From the NCBI GenBank assembly GCA_017615135.1, contig JAGAAU010000013.1, positions 1-7,057 of the forward strand: a stretch of 7,057 nucleotides of DNA. Reading direction: 5' to 3'. The notes under the pieces were generated by a model. It saw nothing but the letters and a program-made list of their open reading frames with translations, was not told the origin of the DNA and made no database searches. A program made the position numbers and the translations under genes. Shown piece after piece: positions 1 to 7,057 of this stretch; the first letter of the stretch is position 1, and every line of letters starts with the position of its first letter. This DNA is from Bacteroidales bacterium (GTDB lineage Bacteria > Bacteroidota > Bacteroidia > Bacteroidales > UBA932).

Positions 1-28
1 CAGCGATGGGGAAAAGACGCTTTGTCAT
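1..28 (-). CDS. Start of an unidentified gene, cut by the window edge
   Basis: Only nine full codons are visible, reading MTKRLFPIA, before the window ends. The ATG overlaps the TGA of the mannosyltransferase gene upstream as ATGA, the same junction as the two earlier ones in this operon, and that is the main support for a real start here. The leader contains AGGAAA about a dozen bases before the ATG, a weak Shine-Dalgarno-like stretch. A basic start followed by hydrophobic residues could be the beginning of a signal peptide or membrane anchor, but nine residues are too few to tell, and I propose no function. Confidence 0.5.
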
Positions 29-753
29 TTCGTGAATTTCCTGAATCTGAGTTTCAGAACGCCCCAGAAAGCCTCTCCGAAAATGCCGCTGGACATTTTT
101 GACGTACCTTCCTTGCGGTTGACGAAGATTACCGGCACCTCCGCCAGCTTGAAGCCCATCCTTACGGCAGTATATTTCATTTCTATCTGGAACCCGTAAC
201 CCTTCATCCGAACATCGTCCAGATTGATGGTTTCCAGAACCTTGCGGCTGTAGCACACGAAGCCGGCGGTACTGTCGTAAATCCTGGTGCACAGGACGGT
301 GCGTACGAACAGCGAGGCGCAGTAAGAAATCAGTATGCGCCCCAGCGGCCAGTTGACTACCCTCATCCCGTTGATGTAGCGGGAACCTACGGCAAGGTCG
401 GCTCCGTCTTCAGTGCAGGCGGTGAGCAGGCGGTGCAGGTCTGCGGGAGCGTGCGAGAAATCGGCATCCATTTCGAAAATGTAGTCGTAACCGTTTTCCA
501 GCGCCCATTTGAAGCCCGCAAGGTAGGCTGTGCCCAGGCCCAGCTTCCCCGCCCGGCGCATAAGATGCAGCCTGCCGGAGAATTCCTCCTGCAGGCCCGC
601 CACTTCCGCGGCGGTGCCGTCCGGGGAAGCGTCGTCCACTATGAGGATGTGGAATCCGTCTTCCTGGCTCATCACCGCGCGGATTATCTTCTGTGCGTTC
701 TCTATCTCGTTATAGGTAGGTATGATTACCAGTTTTTTCATTTCGTCTTTCAT
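25..753 (-). CDS. Polyprenol-phosphate mannose synthase-like family 2 glycosyltransferase (DPM1 type)
   Basis: The 242-residue product is a single GT-A fold domain. Visible motifs are IPTYNE (residues 11-16), the nucleotide-binding VDDASPDGT (39-47), the metal-binding DAD in MDADFSH (95-101), GSRY (123-126), GYGFQIEMKY in the second half, and NRKEGTSKMS (212-221). Together these are the signature of dolichol/polyprenol monophosphomannose synthases, which transfer mannose from GDP-mannose to a polyprenyl phosphate at the cytoplasmic membrane face. There is no C-terminal GtrA-like or multi-span membrane domain, so it is the short, peripheral type. The ATG at 753 forms ATGA with the protease stop. 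A second ATG at 741 (MKKLVIIPTYNE) is an equally good start by family length. No Shine-Dalgarno is seen, so translation probably depends on coupling. The sugar could be another hexose; the family call is firm and the substrate is inferred. Confidence 0.88.
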   Translation of the reverse strand: MKDEMKKLVIIPTYNEIENAQKIIRAVMSQEDGFHILIVDDASPDGTAAEVAGLQEEFSGRLHLMRRAGKLGLGTAYLAGFKWALENGYDYIFEMDADFSHAPADLHRLLTACTEDGADLAVGSRYINGMRVVNWPLGRILISYCASLFVRTVLCTRIYDSTAGFVCYSRKVLETINLDDVRMKGYGFQIEMKYTAVRMGFKLAEVPVIFVNRKEGTSKMSSGIFGEAFWGVLKLRFRKFTK

Positions 754-3700
754 TTAGAAACTTCTTGGAGCATTTCCCTGACTGCCGTTTCCAACTGGGG
801 ATCTTTGCCCTGGAGCAGGTCTTCCGGCCTGTTGTGGGCCACGATGTCAGGCTCAAGCTGGAAGTTTTCCAGGTATCGTCCTTCTTTGATACCCCAGGAG
901 CCTACCTGAGGGATTCCGAACACTATCGTAGGATCAATCTGCCTTTCCCACCATACTGCCGTCATGGTGCCGGGAACGGGTTCGCCTATCAGCTTGCCGA
1001 TTCCGAGGCTGCGGTATGCGTAGGGGAAGCCGCTGGCGTCTGAGTAATCGTTCTCGCACATAAGCACGCATGAGGGCTTGGTCCACTTGCTGTAGGGTTC
1101 GGTGCCTATGTACTGGCCTCTGGGCTGGAATTTGAGGTATGCCTTGCCTCCGAGCAGGGTTACAAGGTCGTCGTGCAGCCAGCCGCCGCCGTTGTGCCTG
1201 ATGTCCACTACAACGGCATCGCAGTTGCGGTATTTACCAAGCAGGTTGGAATAGACTTCGCGGAAACTGTCGGAGTTCATTCCGCGCACGTGCACGTAGC
1301 CGATTCTTCCGCCGGAAAGTTCTTTGACCAGTTTCTCCTTTGAGCGTACCCAGCGCCTGTAAAGCAGTTCGGTATCCTGCATGTCCGGAGTAAGTGCGAT
1401 GTTTACGGTCTTGCCGCCCTTCTTGACTTTCAGCAGGGTGCGTTTGTGAACGGTGCGGGCCAGGGCGTCCCACCAGTTGGTGCCTTCCTCTATCTCCTTG
1501 CCGTTTACTGCGAGAATCAGGTCTCCGGCCTGAATTTCAGGGTCTGCCGTATGCAGGGCTCCGCCGGGGAGTACTTCCTTGATTTTGAGGCCCTTGCCAG
1601 TCCACTCCCAGTCGTACAGCACACCAAGTCTGCCGGGCTGCTGGCCTGCGAGCAGGTGGTTGGTGTAGTAGTAACGGGCACCGGTGTGGGAACCGTTGAG
1701 CTCCCCGAGCATCTCGGACAGCAGTTCCTGGAAATCGAAGTTGTTGTTGATGTAGGGGAGGAAGGCCGCGTAATTGTCGCGGAAGCCTTCCCAGTCTATG
1801 CCGTGAATATCCGGATCGTAGAATTTCTCCTTGACCTGCTTCCAGGCATGGTAGAAGATGTATTCCCTTTCCTGAGCAGGTTTGAGGTCGATTTCTGCAT
1901 TGAACTTCAGAGGGGTTATCTTGTTGGAGGCGATTTCCATTTTGCTCAGTCCCGTGCCGGTCTGAATGAAGATGTTCTTTCCGTCCTTATCGGGTATGAA
2001 GCGGCCGGAAACTCCTTTCTGAACCACTTTCACCGAGCCGTCCTTGATGTTGAGGCAGCAGAGGTCGAAGCCCTTTTCAAGCCTGGTGGTGTAGTAAAGT
2101 TTGGTGCCGTCTTCGGTGAGATAGTGGTCGCCGAGCCGGCCGGAGAAGCGTGTGAGGCGGATAATCCTGTCTTCGCGCCCCTCGAGGTCGAGAACCAGCT
2201 TAGGCTCTTTCTTCGTAGAGTCCTTGGCTTCTTCTTTCTTTCCACCCTTCTTGCCTTCTCCCTTCAGGAGTTTCTCGATATCGGTCTCGTCCTTGTCCAT
2301 CTGGAACTCGCGGAAGGCCTTTGCATCGAAGAACATTGCATAGATGTCCTCTTCGGCGCCCCAGCTGCCGTGACTGCGGTACCCCGCCTTGTCGGACTGC
2401 CATATCATGGCCTTGCCTCCGAGCGCCCACCTGAAACTGCCGTCGGAATAGCCGCTGTGCGTAAGGTTGGTGACCTTGCCGCTTTCCACTTCGATTGCCG
2501 AAATGTCGCTGTTGTTCCAGCCTCCGTCGGCAGCGTAGTCGCTAAGTATCCAGCGGCTGTCGGGGCTCCATTCAAAACCTGTATCGCCGTCTACGTATGA
2601 ATAGTTGGCGCCCTTGAGGAGGGATTTCTCCTGACCGCTCTTTATGTTCTTGACCATCAGTTCGGTACGGTCGCGCAGGTAGGCTATCCATTTGCCGTCG
2701 GGGGAGACGTCGGGCTGGAAGCAGGTTTCTCCCTCTTTGGTTACGCGGCTCTCCTTCATCTCGCAGGAGAAGGTGAAGTATTTGTCGTCCTTGTTTGTCA
2801 GTTCTGTCTTCCAGATTCCCCAGCCGCCGTCGCGTTCTGCGGAGTAGTAGAGAGTGCGGCCGTCGTCGGAGAAACTTACGTTGCGTTCCTGTCCGGGAGT
2901 GTCGGTGATACGGCGGGTGTTGCTGAAGTCTACAGCTGTAACGAATACCTCGCCGCGGTCTATGAAGGCTATTTCCTTGCCGTTAGGCGAAATTGCCATG
3001 GTCTGGGCTCCGGTGCTCATGCGCAGGGTTGTGCGTTCCTTGGTCTGGCTGTCGGTATTGATAAAAATATCCAGTTTACGGGGCTCTGAGCCATCTTTCA
3101 GAGTATAAAGCTCTCCGTTCCAGGAGAAAGCGAGGGTGCCGTTGGAGGCGGCGCTCAGGTAGCGGACGGGATGAACCGGCAGGGAAGTGATTTTCTGGTT
3201 GAGGCCCGCATCTTCGGTGCTGGCTTTCCAGATGTTCAGGTTGCCGCCGTCTTCGCAGAGGTAGTAATAGGTCTTGCCGTCGGGGGCATAAACAGGGTTG
3301 CGGTTCTCTCCCTTGAAACTTGAGAGTTTGCGGAAACTGCCCTGAGCGGGGTTGTACTCCCAGATGTCCCTGGTTACGGATGAAGTGTGGTGTTTGCGGA
3401 ATTCGTCTTCATAGCCCTTGTAGTCCTCGTAGAGGATGTTCCCGGCGGCATTAACGCTGATGCGGCTCATCTGTATGGAACTTACGAGGCTGGTGCGTCC
3501 GCCGTCGATGCTCACGCTGTAGAGCTGCTTCCGGTCCGGAAATTCGGAGAAAGCGGCGTCAGGCTGGATGGAGGAACTGTAGAGGACCTGCCCGTCCGGG
3601 AGAACGGCGAGGGGAGTCTCGGCTCCGGTCCAGGTTGTCAGTCTTCTTGGATTGCCGCCTTTTGCCGGAATGGCCCAGATGTCTTTGCTGCCCTCGCGGT

Positions 3701-3953
3701 AAGAGGAGAAGACTATCATGGTGCCGTCGGAGCTCCAGAGCGGGTCTGAATCATACGCGCTGTTGGTGGTGAGCTGGAAGGCCGTCCCTCCTGCCGCATC
3801 TACCGTGAAAATGTCTCCGTGCCAGGAAAAGGCAATCTGGCTGCCGTCCGGAGATATGCAGTTCTTGCGTATCCATCTGGCGGGGGAATCCTGAGCCGAA
3901 AGCAGCACAGATGCTGCCATAACGGCGATTACAAGGCTGAAAATGCGTTTCAT
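750..3953 (-). CDS. Secreted tricorn-like S41 family serine protease with beta-propellers and PDZ domain
   Basis: The product has 1067 residues, close to the tricorn core protease. Residues 1-20 are a type I signal peptide (basic start, hydrophobic core, likely cut after A20), so it should act in the periplasm. Residues about 25-295 and 310-680 look like two beta-propellers with PD40-type repeats (SPDGS 34-38, APDGK 223-227, SPNGK 322-326, SPDGK 417-421). A helical C1 domain follows at about 690-765 ([11 protein letters not shown]), then a PDZ domain at about 775-860 and the S41 core to the end. Likely catalytic residues by analogy with archaeal tricorn are S755/H756 (GSHTG), oxyanion NGGG 921-924, nucleophile S971 (YSDASGF) and E1029 (LENFQLEPD). 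All appear intact, so an active peptide-degrading enzyme is expected. The frame stays open up to 4079, but the signal peptide sets the start at 3953. The ATG overlaps the upstream TGA, and its leader is A-rich without Shine-Dalgarno. A lysine-rich stretch (560-585) is probably a surface loop. Confidence 0.92.
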   Translation of the reverse strand: MKRIFSLVIAVMAASVLLSAQDSPARWIRKNCISPDGSQIAFSWHGDIFTVDAAGGTAFQLTTNSAYDSDPLWSSDGTMIVFSSYREGSKDIWAIPAKGGNPRRLTTWTGAETPLAVLPDGQVLYSSSIQPDAAFSEFPDRKQLYSVSIDGGRTSLVSSIQMSRISVNAAGNILYEDYKGYEDEFRKHHTSSVTRDIWEYNPAQGSFRKLSSFKGENRNPVYAPDGKTYYYLCEDGGNLNIWKASTEDAGLNQKITSLPVHPVRYLSAASNGTLAFSWNGELYTLKDGSEPRKLDIFINTDSQTKERTTLRMSTGAQTMAISPNGKEIAFIDRGEVFVTAVDFSNTRRITDTPGQERNVSFSDDGRTLYYSAERDGGWGIWKTELTNKDDKYFTFSCEMKESRVTKEGETCFQPDVSPDGKWIAYLRDRTELMVKNIKSGQEKSLLKGANYSYVDGDTGFEWSPDSRWILSDYAADGGWNNSDISAIEVESGKVTNLTHSGYSDGSFRWALGGKAMIWQSDKAGYRSHGSWGAEEDIYAMFFDAKAFREFQMDKDETDIEKLLKGEGKKGGKKEEAKDSTKKEPKLVLDLEGREDRIIRLTRFSGRLGDHYLTEDGTKLYYTTRLEKGFDLCCLNIKDGSVKVVQKGVSGRFIPDKDGKNIFIQTGTGLSKMEIASNKITPLKFNAEIDLKPAQEREYIFYHAWKQVKEKFYDPDIHGIDWEGFRDNYAAFLPYINNNFDFQELLSEMLGELNGSHTGARYYYTNHLLAGQQPGRLGVLYDWEWTGKGLKIKEVLPGGALHTADPEIQAGDLILAVNGKEIEEGTNWWDALARTVHKRTLLKVKKGGKTVNIALTPDMQDTELLYRRWVRSKEKLVKELSGGRIGYVHVRGMNSDSFREVYSNLLGKYRNCDAVVVDIRHNGGGWLHDDLVTLLGGKAYLKFQPRGQYIGTEPYSKWTKPSCVLMCENDYSDASGFPYAYRSLGIGKLIGEPVPGTMTAVWWERQIDPTIVFGIPQVGSWGIKEGRYLENFQLEPDIVAHNRPEDLLQGKDPQLETAVREMLQEVSK

Positions 3954-5296
3954 ATAGTTTGTTTGTTTTTGTTCATTTCTATTCGTGCCAGCAGCTCCCA
4001 GGTGCGCAGGCGGTCCTTGTAGAGATTGTTGGCGTTCACTTTCTCTATCTCCAGCGCCGCATCGGAGTTGCCGTTCCAACGACGGCAGTTATATATGGGT
4101 TCCCAGATGCGCCCGATACGATATTCGCGGCAGATTCTGAGTGCAACCGCATAGTCTTCTCCGTATTTTACGCAGGGGAAGTCGATGGTGCGCAGCAGCG
4201 GGGTCCAGAACCCTCTCGGGGCTCCCAGCCCATTGACTCTCAGCGCATTGTTGAGCCCATTTTCCTCCGTCCATTCGCGGTGGTCTATCACTCCCGGTGG
4301 CAGGGGATTGAGTTCGAAGTCGGTTATACGGTAGCTGCCTATCACCATTGCACAGTTCTGCGCGTAAAAGGCGTCTACGAACTTCTGAACCGTGTCCGGC
4401 CCTGAATAAACATCGTCGGAATCGAGCTGCAGGGCAAAGCGGCCGCACTGCGGGGAATGTACCGCAGCATTCCAGTTCCCCCCGATTCCGTGCCAGCCCG
4501 GATCCTGACGGATGAGTATCACCCTTGGGTCTTCGGCGACGTAACTCTCAATAACCTCTACGGTGCCGTCGGTGGAATTGTCGTCGGCCACTATGACATT
4601 GAAAGGGAAAGAGGTCTTCTGCGACAGGGCAGAGGCCAGTGCGTCTCCAATAGTGCGAACCCTGTTCCTGCAGGGGATTACTACCGACGCCTCCACAGGA
4701 AAAACTCCATCCCGCAGGTCCGGTTCCCTGAATTCAGGGGCCAGCCAGGCTCCCAGTGCCTTCAGATGCAGGGTGCAGGCCGCCTCCATCTCCAGCTGCA
4801 CATCCCGGTTGCGCGGGTCTACATAGTCGAAAAGCTTCTCTCCGGACTTGCGTTTGTCTTCCTCTTTTTCGTAGTAGAGAAATTCGTTGATGTGCACGAA
4901 ATCCCCAAGGCGCGAGAGCCTTAGCCTCAGGTCGTAGAGGGCGGCGAATCTGAAGTCCGTGCGGGCCGATTCTAGGGCTTCCCTGAGCAGTCTGGTAGGA
5001 CAGAGCTGAAGGGCGCCGAAATCGAAGTCGTCCCGGATCGAGCCTTTCTGCCAGTCGGCAACGGGTGCGGGGCGGTCTTCGAAGAAGCGGTCCGGATAAA
5101 CCAGGGCGGCGCCGCTGTCTGCTGCAACTGAAATCATACGGGCAAGCCCGCCGTCTACCCAGGCGATTTCTCCGTTGCCGGTGTGGAAAAGGGTGAAATC
5201 CCTGTTGCAGGCAGCAAGGGCGGAGCGCAGTTCCTCAGAGCTGCAGTGCCGTGAAATACGGCATATACTTACCTTATTTTCGAAAGTTCTGTCCAT
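3950..5296 (-). CDS. Two-part family 2 glycosyltransferase, first domain degenerate
   Basis: The 448-residue product has a catalytic GT-A domain in its second half: VVIPCRNR (205-212), ADDNSTDGT (237-245), the metal-binding LDSDD (291-295) and GEDYA (379-383) with the probable catalytic acidic residues. It should be a cytoplasmic inverting transferase; sugar donor and acceptor cannot be read from the sequence. Residues 1-180 resemble the second half of another GT2 domain ([14 protein letters not shown], then [11 protein letters not shown] and the HINEFLYYE strand) but lack the nucleotide-binding start and a DxD motif, so this part is probably structural or acceptor-binding. From memory, long GT2 proteins of this layout recur in Bacteroidales, some with a longer N-terminus; I could not check this. 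The ATG at 5296 is chosen over the one at 5335 because a promoter's -7 box lies between them. First gene of the operon; its TGA overlaps the protease ATG. Confidence 0.83.
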   Translation of the reverse strand: MDRTFENKVSICRISRHCSSEELRSALAACNRDFTLFHTGNGEIAWVDGGLARMISVAADSGAALVYPDRFFEDRPAPVADWQKGSIRDDFDFGALQLCPTRLLREALESARTDFRFAALYDLRLRLSRLGDFVHINEFLYYEKEEDKRKSGEKLFDYVDPRNRDVQLEMEAACTLHLKALGAWLAPEFREPDLRDGVFPVEASVVIPCRNRVRTIGDALASALSQKTSFPFNVIVADDNSTDGTVEVIESYVAEDPRVILIRQDPGWHGIGGNWNAAVHSPQCGRFALQLDSDDVYSGPDTVQKFVDAFYAQNCAMVIGSYRITDFELNPLPPGVIDHREWTEENGLNNALRVNGLGAPRGFWTPLLRTIDFPCVKYGEDYAVALRICREYRIGRIWEPIYNCRRWNGNSDAALEIEKVNANNLYKDRLRTWELLARIEMNKNKQTI

Positions 5297-5336
5297 AAGA
5301 GTTCCAAATTTAGAAAAAATCCAAAATGCTTCCAAA
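5296..5336 (-). promoter_or_regulatory. Bacteroides-type promoter for the glycosyltransferase-protease operon
   Basis: On the minus strand TTTG lies at 5336-5333 and TAAATTTG at 5312-5305, separated by exactly 20 bases. This fits the Bacteroidota housekeeping sigma consensus, TTTG, 19-21 bases, TAnnTTTG. Transcription would start near 5301, about five bases before the ATG at 5296. The region is very AT-rich compared with the flanking genes. TTTGGA occurs three times on this strand (starting near 5308, 5325 and 5336), so the upstream box has alternatives, but only the chosen pair has the right spacing. The match is seen directly; activity is inferred. Confidence 0.6.
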
Positions 5337-5360
5337 AAATTAAGTTATATTTGGTGCGGA
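5297..5360. other. Divergent intergenic region between recG and the minus-strand operon
   Basis: This 64-bp AT-rich gap is the only noncoding stretch of note. It holds the divergent promoter boxes described separately, plus short TCCAAA direct repeats on the plus strand at 5303, 5320 and 5331. I see no stem-loop terminator, riboswitch or clear operator palindrome. Because the two transcription units diverge here, no terminator is expected. Confidence 0.7.
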
Positions 5361-5361
5361 A
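5346..5361 (+). promoter_or_regulatory. Candidate -7 box for recG
   Basis: TATATTTG at 5346-5353 is an exact match to the Bacteroidota -7 consensus TAnnTTTG, seven bases before the recG ATG. No TTTG or TTG is found at the expected -33 distance (around 5322-5326), where the plus strand reads CAAAA. The promoter is therefore a half-match. It may be weak, depend on an activator, or be chance. Its upstream half would overlap the promoter of the opposing operon. Confidence 0.4.
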
Positions 5362-7057
5362 TGGGCGCTCTGGAATCAAATATCCAATATCTGCCGGGAG
5401 TAGGCCCGAAGAGGGCTGCCCTGCTGGAAAGGGAACTCGGTATCCGTACACTCGGAGACCTTGTTCACCTTTATCCGTTCCGCTACATAGACAGAAGCCG
5501 CTTCTACAAGATTTCCGAGCTCACTCCGGACATGACTCAGGTTCAGGTTCTGGCTACAGTAAGCAAGGTTGCCGTGCCGTCTCCCAAACGACTCAGCGTA
5601 CTGGTAGACGACGGTACCGGTGTGCTTGAGCTGGTGTTTTTCAGCGGTCTTAAGTGGACTCAGGAACGCCTGCAGCCGGGTCGCAGCTTCATTTTCTTCG
5701 GCAAGCCATCCGAGTTCAACGGCCGTATGAATATGGTGCATCCGGAGATAGATGCCGCCCCTTCCGCAGATGCCTCTTCTGCGTCCGGTGGCCAGGGGCA
5801 GACCGGAGGACTGACGGGAGTTTATCCAAGTACGGAGAAACTGAAGAGCGGGGGTATTACCGGTAAAGTGATGTGCAGGATGCAGGCGGCGGCGCTGGCT
5901 GAATGTATGCCCGAGCTGGAAGACACCCTGCCGGATTATGTCCTGAAGGAGAACGGCCTGGTGTCTCTGCGTTACGCAATGCAGAACATACATTTCCCTA
6001 AAGATCAGTATGCCCTCCAGAAGGCCACCAACCGCCTGAAATTCGAGGAACTTTTCTTCCTGCAACTCTCACTGCTCAAGCAGAAATACCAGCTTAACCG
6101 CAGGCGCAACGGTATCCCGATGCCTAAGGTCGGGGCCGCTTTCAATGCCTGCTATTCATCTCTGCCATACGATCTTACCTCTGCCCAGAAGCGAGTGATA
6201 AAGGAGATTCGGGGCGATATGATGAGCGATTCTCAGATGAACCGTCTGCTCCAGGGCGATGTGGGTTCCGGAAAAACCATAGTGGCTGTACTCAGTTGCC
6301 TTATCGCCGTGGGCAACGGCTACCAGGCCTGCATTATGGCCCCCACGGAAGTACTTGCCCAGCAGCATTTCAGCAATATTTCCAAATATCTGGCTCCTAC
6401 CGGCGTGCGGGTTGAACTGCTTACCGGAAGTACTCCGAAAAAGGCCCGGCGCGAGATTCATGCGGGGCTCGAGGATTCCTCAATCGGAATTCTGGTGGGA
6501 ACTCACGCTCTGCTGGAAGACAATGTGGCATTTCACCGTCTGGGCCTTGCAGTGATAGATGAACAGCACCGCTTCGGGGTAGACCAGCGCTCCAGACTTT
6601 GGGCAAAGGGGCCGGACGGCCGCTCTCCGCACGTGCTGGTAATGACCGCCACTCCCATCCCCCGTACCCTGGCGATGACCGTTTACGGCGACCTGGACGT
6701 TTCCATAATAGACGAGATGCCTCCGGGGCGCAAGCCGGTGAAAACCATGATGATAACCCCGTCGCGCAGGACTGCTCTCAACAATTTCCTGAAAGACGAG
6801 ATAGCCCGCGGACGGCAGGTTTTTGTGGTTTATCCACTTATCTTTGAGAGCGAAAAACTGGATCTGGAAAATCTCCAGAACGGGTTCGAAGAAATTGCCA
6901 GGGCTTTTCCTCTGCCGGATTATAAGGTGGCGATGGTGCACGGGCAGCAGACTCCGGAGGAAAAGAATTTCAATATGTCCGCCTTCGTGTCCGGCAGGGC
7001 GAATATCCTGGTGTCCACTACGGTTATAGAAGTTGGCGTGGATGTGCCGAACGCATC
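5361..7057 (+). CDS. recG: ATP-dependent DNA helicase RecG, 3' end cut by the window
   Basis: Reading from ATG 5361, the frame is open through 565 codons to the window edge; complete RecG proteins are about 700 residues, so roughly 135 are missing. RecG remodels stalled forks and Holliday junctions by fork reversal. An HhH-like YLPGVGPKR (10-18) opens the N-terminal part, followed by an OB-fold wedge domain at about 60-131. Superfamily 2 helicase motifs follow in order: Walker A GDVGSGKT (299-306), motif Ia APTEVLAQQH (327-336), Walker B DEQH (400-403) followed by RFG, motif III TATPIPRT (429-436), and STTVIEVGVDVPNA (552-565), with the motif VI region cut off. An 18-19 residue Ala/Ser/Gly/Gln-rich stretch (132-150) sits after the wedge. 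ATG 5361 gives the expected family start, and no earlier in-frame ATG is close. No Shine-Dalgarno is seen. Divergent to the operon on the other strand. Confidence 0.96.
   Translation, partial: MGALESNIQYLPGVGPKRAALLERELGIRTLGDLVHLYPFRYIDRSRFYKISELTPDMTQVQVLATVSKVAVPSPKRLSVLVDDGTGVLELVFFSGLKWTQERLQPGRSFIFFGKPSEFNGRMNMVHPEIDAAPSADASSASGGQGQTGGLTGVYPSTEKLKSGGITGKVMCRMQAAALAECMPELEDTLPDYVLKENGLVSLRYAMQNIHFPKDQYALQKATNRLKFEELFFLQLSLLKQKYQLNRRRNGIPMPKVGAAFNACYSSLPYDLTSAQKRVIKEIRGDMMSDSQMNRLLQGDVGSGKTIVAVLSCLIAVGNGYQACIMAPTEVLAQQHFSNISKYLAPTGVRVELLTGSTPKKARREIHAGLEDSSIGILVGTHALLEDNVAFHRLGLAVIDEQHRFGVDQRSRLWAKGPDGRSPHVLVMTATPIPRTLAMTVYGDLDVSIIDEMPPGRKPVKTMMITPSRRTALNNFLKDEIARGRQVFVVYPLIFESEKLDLENLQNGFEEIARAFPLPDYKVAMVHGQQTPEEKNFNMSAFVSGRANILVSTTVIEVGVDVPNA

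Noticed and set aside
1446..2600. Long plus-strand open frame of 384 codons
   Set aside because: It lies wholly antisense to the protease gene, whose domains and catalytic residues are clear. The translation shows no recognisable motif, and its length follows from the codon bias of the opposite strand.
3954..4079. Extension of the protease by 42 residues to an ATG at 4079
   Set aside because: The added residues would precede a clear signal peptide, and they overlap the well-supported C-terminus of the glycosyltransferase in another frame.
5297..5335. Glycosyltransferase start at ATG 5335
   Set aside because: The -7 box at 5312-5305 lies downstream of this ATG and the ATG is within one base of the TTTG box, so the transcript would not contain it. 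The extra 13 residues show no family likeness.
5303..5337. Three TCCAAA direct repeats as an operator
   Set aside because: On the minus strand they are TTTGGA, mostly part of the promoter boxes themselves. Spacing is irregular (17 and 11 bases) and the sequence is simple AT-rich DNA, so a regulator site cannot be supported.
5376..6065. Minus-strand open frame of 229 codons
   Set aside because: It is antisense to recG, which has intact motifs in order across the same bases. The protein looks like random composition.
6480..6941. Minus-strand open frame of 153 codons
   Set aside because: It is a shadow of the recG helicase core, with no motifs of its own.

Overview
The window reads as a chromosomal, gene-dense stretch from a member of the Bacteroidota, most likely Bacteroidales. 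Three things point there: promoter boxes of the Bacteroides type (TTTG then TAnnTTTG) in the only intergenic gap, A-rich leaders with no Shine-Dalgarno sequence, and protein families typical of that phylum. G+C looks to be somewhat above 50% by eye, which excludes none of the higher-GC Bacteroidales. I see no mobile element, CRISPR array, tRNA or rRNA, and no sign of recent transfer.

Layout. The minus strand carries an operon read from right to left: a two-part family 2 glycosyltransferase (5296-3950), a secreted tricorn-like S41 protease (3953-750), a polyprenol-phosphate mannose synthase-like glycosyltransferase (753-25), and the first nine codons of a further gene that leaves the window at its left edge (28-1). 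Each of the three junctions is the same 4-base ATGA stop/start overlap, so the genes are probably cotranscribed and translationally coupled. A 64-bp gap (5297-5360) separates this operon from recG, which reads to the right on the plus strand and is cut by the window end after 565 codons. The gap holds divergent promoter candidates. Both sit so close to their start codons that the mRNAs would have leaders of only a few bases.

How the genes may work together. The last complete gene of the operon probably makes polyprenyl-phosphate-mannose at the cytoplasmic face of the inner membrane. The first gene probably transfers a sugar in the cytoplasm to an unknown acceptor. The protease between them has a signal peptide and should act in the periplasm. 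The operon therefore mixes envelope glycan assembly with envelope proteolysis; a direct functional link is inference. RecG is a housekeeping fork-reversal helicase and only shares the promoter region. I did not find a clearly new biological system. The most interesting points are the coupled operon, the near-leaderless divergent promoter pair, and a glycosyltransferase with an apparently degenerate first catalytic domain.
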